Source of the DNA: Rickettsiales bacterium UBA1997
GTDB lineage: Bacteria; Pseudomonadota; Alphaproteobacteria; Rickettsiales; UBA1997
Assembly: GCA_002335845.1 (NCBI GenBank)
Contig: DDCV01000040.1
Span: 9,472 to 25,242, forward strand
Direction of reading: 5' to 3'
Length of the DNA: 15,771 nt
Of this stretch, positions 14,438-15,771 are shown one piece after another. Under the pieces are notes generated by a model. It saw nothing but the letters and a program-made list of their open reading frames with translations. It did not search any database and was not told the origin of the DNA. A program made the translations under genes and the position numbers. Every line of letters begins with the position of its first letter. The stretch's first letter is position 1.

Positions 14438-15771
14438 ATGGTCGCCTTAATTAAAACCTTTGCCTTTAGCGGAATTGATGCATCTAAAATAGATGTTCAA
14501 GTAAAAATATCTTCAGCAGTTAATCCATTTTTTAATATAGTAGGTCTTGGCGATAAAGCTGTGGCTGAATCCAAAGAGAGAGTTAGGGCGGCGATTTCGT
14601 CAACTGGATTAGAGTGGCCAAGTAAAAGAATTATAGTTAATTTGGCTCCAGCCGATATTCAAAAAGAAGGTAGCCATTATGATTTAGCTATAGCTTTGGG
14701 GATAATGATTGAAATGGGGGTTTTGGAATCTAGAGCTGTTGATGATTATTTTGTTCTAGGGGAGTTAGCGCTAGATGGCGCGATATCAAAAGTTAATGGT
14801 ATTATTTCTGCGGCCATTGGTGCCAATCAAAAAAATTGTGGCATAATTTGTCCAAAGGTCAATGGCTCTGAGGCTGCTTGGGCAGGGGATCTTAATATTA
14901 TTGCAGCGGCTGATTTATTAACCCTTATAAATCATCTTAAGGGTCAGCAATTATTGGCAAGACCACAGGTTAAACAGCTGAAAATATCACAAAATTATCC
15001 AGATTTTTCCGAAATAAAAGGGCAAGAATCTGCTAAAAGAGCATTGGAGATTGCAGCAACAGGTGGCCATAATTTATTAATGATCGGCGCTCCAGGCGCT
15101 GGTAAGTCGATGCTTGCTTCAAGATTGCCAAGCATTTTGCCTGACTTAGAATTGATGGAAATTCTAGAAATTAATATGATTAATAGTGTTAGTGGCAAAA
15201 TAAATGACGGCAATTTAATAACCCAGCGTCCTTTTCGAGAAGTTCACCATTCTTGTTCTATGCCTGCTATGGTAGGTGGCGGAAGCTTTGTGAAGGCTGG
15301 TGAAATTTCTTTGGCTCATAATGGTATATTATTTTTAGATGAGCTGGCTGAATTTCCCAGGCAAGTTTTAGATTCCTTAAGACAACCCTTAGAAAATGGC
15401 ACAATCACAATTTCTCGCGTAAATTCAAGAATAAGTTTTCCAGCTAATTTTCAGCTTATAGCTGCGATGAATCCCTGTCCGTGTGGATATTTAGGCAGCA
15501 ATTCTAAGGAGTGTAAAAAAGCTCCTATTTGTGGACAGGATTATAAAAATAAAATATCTGGACCATTGCTTGATAGAATTGATATGGTAATTGAAGTTCC
15601 GGTAATCGATTATTTCGATCATTATAATAAAAAAAGAGGGGAATCCTCAGAAATTATTAAAAATCGGGTTTTGGCTGGTAGAAAGCTACAAATCAACAGG
15701 TTTTCGTATCTTGATCAGGAAAAAAATATTACTAATGCCAATATGGATAGCGAGATGGTAGAAAAATATTG
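14438..15771 (+). CDS. comM: YifB/ComM family Mg-chelatase-like AAA+ ATPase, 5' part (3' end outside window)
   Basis: First 444 codons of a protein usually about 505 residues, cut by the window end. ComM is a hexameric helicase that promotes branch migration during integration of transforming DNA in Haemophilus and Vibrio; most carriers are not known to be competent and its role there is open. Start at ATG 14438 gives the family N-terminus (MVALIKTFAFSGIDA), although no Shine-Dalgarno sequence is seen. The N-terminal ChlI-like domain shows FFNIVGLGDKAVAESKERVR and NLAPADIQKEGSHYDL. The AAA+ module has Walker A GAPGAGKS (217-224), Walker B ILFLDE (297-302), QPLENG, and AAMNPCPCGYLG with the family's four-cysteine cluster ending in CGQDY, then LLDRIDM. 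Intact as far as visible. Confidence 0.96.
   Translation, partial: MVALIKTFAFSGIDASKIDVQVKISSAVNPFFNIVGLGDKAVAESKERVRAAISSTGLEWPSKRIIVNLAPADIQKEGSHYDLAIALGIMIEMGVLESRAVDDYFVLGELALDGAISKVNGIISAAIGANQKNCGIICPKVNGSEAAWAGDLNIIAAADLLTLINHLKGQQLLARPQVKQLKISQNYPDFSEIKGQESAKRALEIAATGGHNLLMIGAPGAGKSMLASRLPSILPDLELMEILEINMINSVSGKINDGNLITQRPFREVHHSCSMPAMVGGGSFVKAGEISLAHNGILFLDELAEFPRQVLDSLRQPLENGTITISRVNSRISFPANFQLIAAMNPCPCGYLGSNSKECKKAPICGQDYKNKISGPLLDRIDMVIEVPVIDYFDHYNKKRGESSEIIKNRVLAGRKLQINRFSYLDQEKNITNANMDSEMVEKY

Overview
The window is a 15.8 kb piece of a strongly AT-rich bacterial chromosome. It carries mostly conserved housekeeping genes, with one tRNA and a few accessory genes. The gene set points to Alphaproteobacteria: an AddB-type recombination nuclease, the alphaproteobacterial variant of the ThiE-like protein, a PMI-fused ManC, type I GlnA with a conserved adenylylation Tyr, and YifB/ComM. 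The low GC and Asn/Lys/Ile-rich proteins resemble the reduced-genome branches (Rickettsiales, Holosporales and similar), but this placement is inference from composition and gene content, not a tree. The standard code fits: manC ends in TGA and other genes in TAA or TAG. Almost no gene has a clear Shine-Dalgarno sequence.

Layout: (1) 1-2455, the 3' end of pheS facing typA, with a long hairpin between the two stop codons. (2) 2618-5271, yggS (minus) and a thiE-like gene (plus) diverging from one CATG so that their start codons share bases. The thiE-like gene overlaps manC by 8 bases, giving a probable thiE-manC operon. (3) 5338-8214, a minus-strand group: an orphan DUF3644-like protein with a HEPN-type R-X4-H motif, then dadA followed with no gap by a low-molecular-weight protein tyrosine phosphatase. 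(4) 8215-8592, a 378-base gene-free stretch with a (TAAT)5 tract and two large adjacent hairpins just before addB. (5) 8593-12362, addB and an uncharacterised predicted lipoprotein with its own candidate promoter. (6) 12421-12562, tRNA-Arg(UCU) with a good promoter and encoded CCA. (7) 12563-14394, an AT-rich leader, glnA and a probable terminator. (8) 14438 to the end, yifB/comM, cut off by the window edge.

Functional links are loose. GlnA (ammonium assimilation) and DadA (D-amino-acid oxidation) concern nitrogen metabolism. ManC makes GDP-mannose for surface polysaccharide, and tyrosine phosphatases of this family often control such polysaccharides, but here a DUF3644 gene lies between them. 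AddB (break repair) and YifB/ComM (branch migration in natural transformation) both concern DNA recombination but are not adjacent. Usual partners are absent: pheT does not follow pheS, addA does not follow addB, and glnB does not precede glnA.

I found no CRISPR array, transposase, prophage or rRNA, and no convincing new multi-gene system. The items most worth a second look are the DUF3644 orphan, the shared CATG start, the double hairpin before addB and the unknown lipoprotein.
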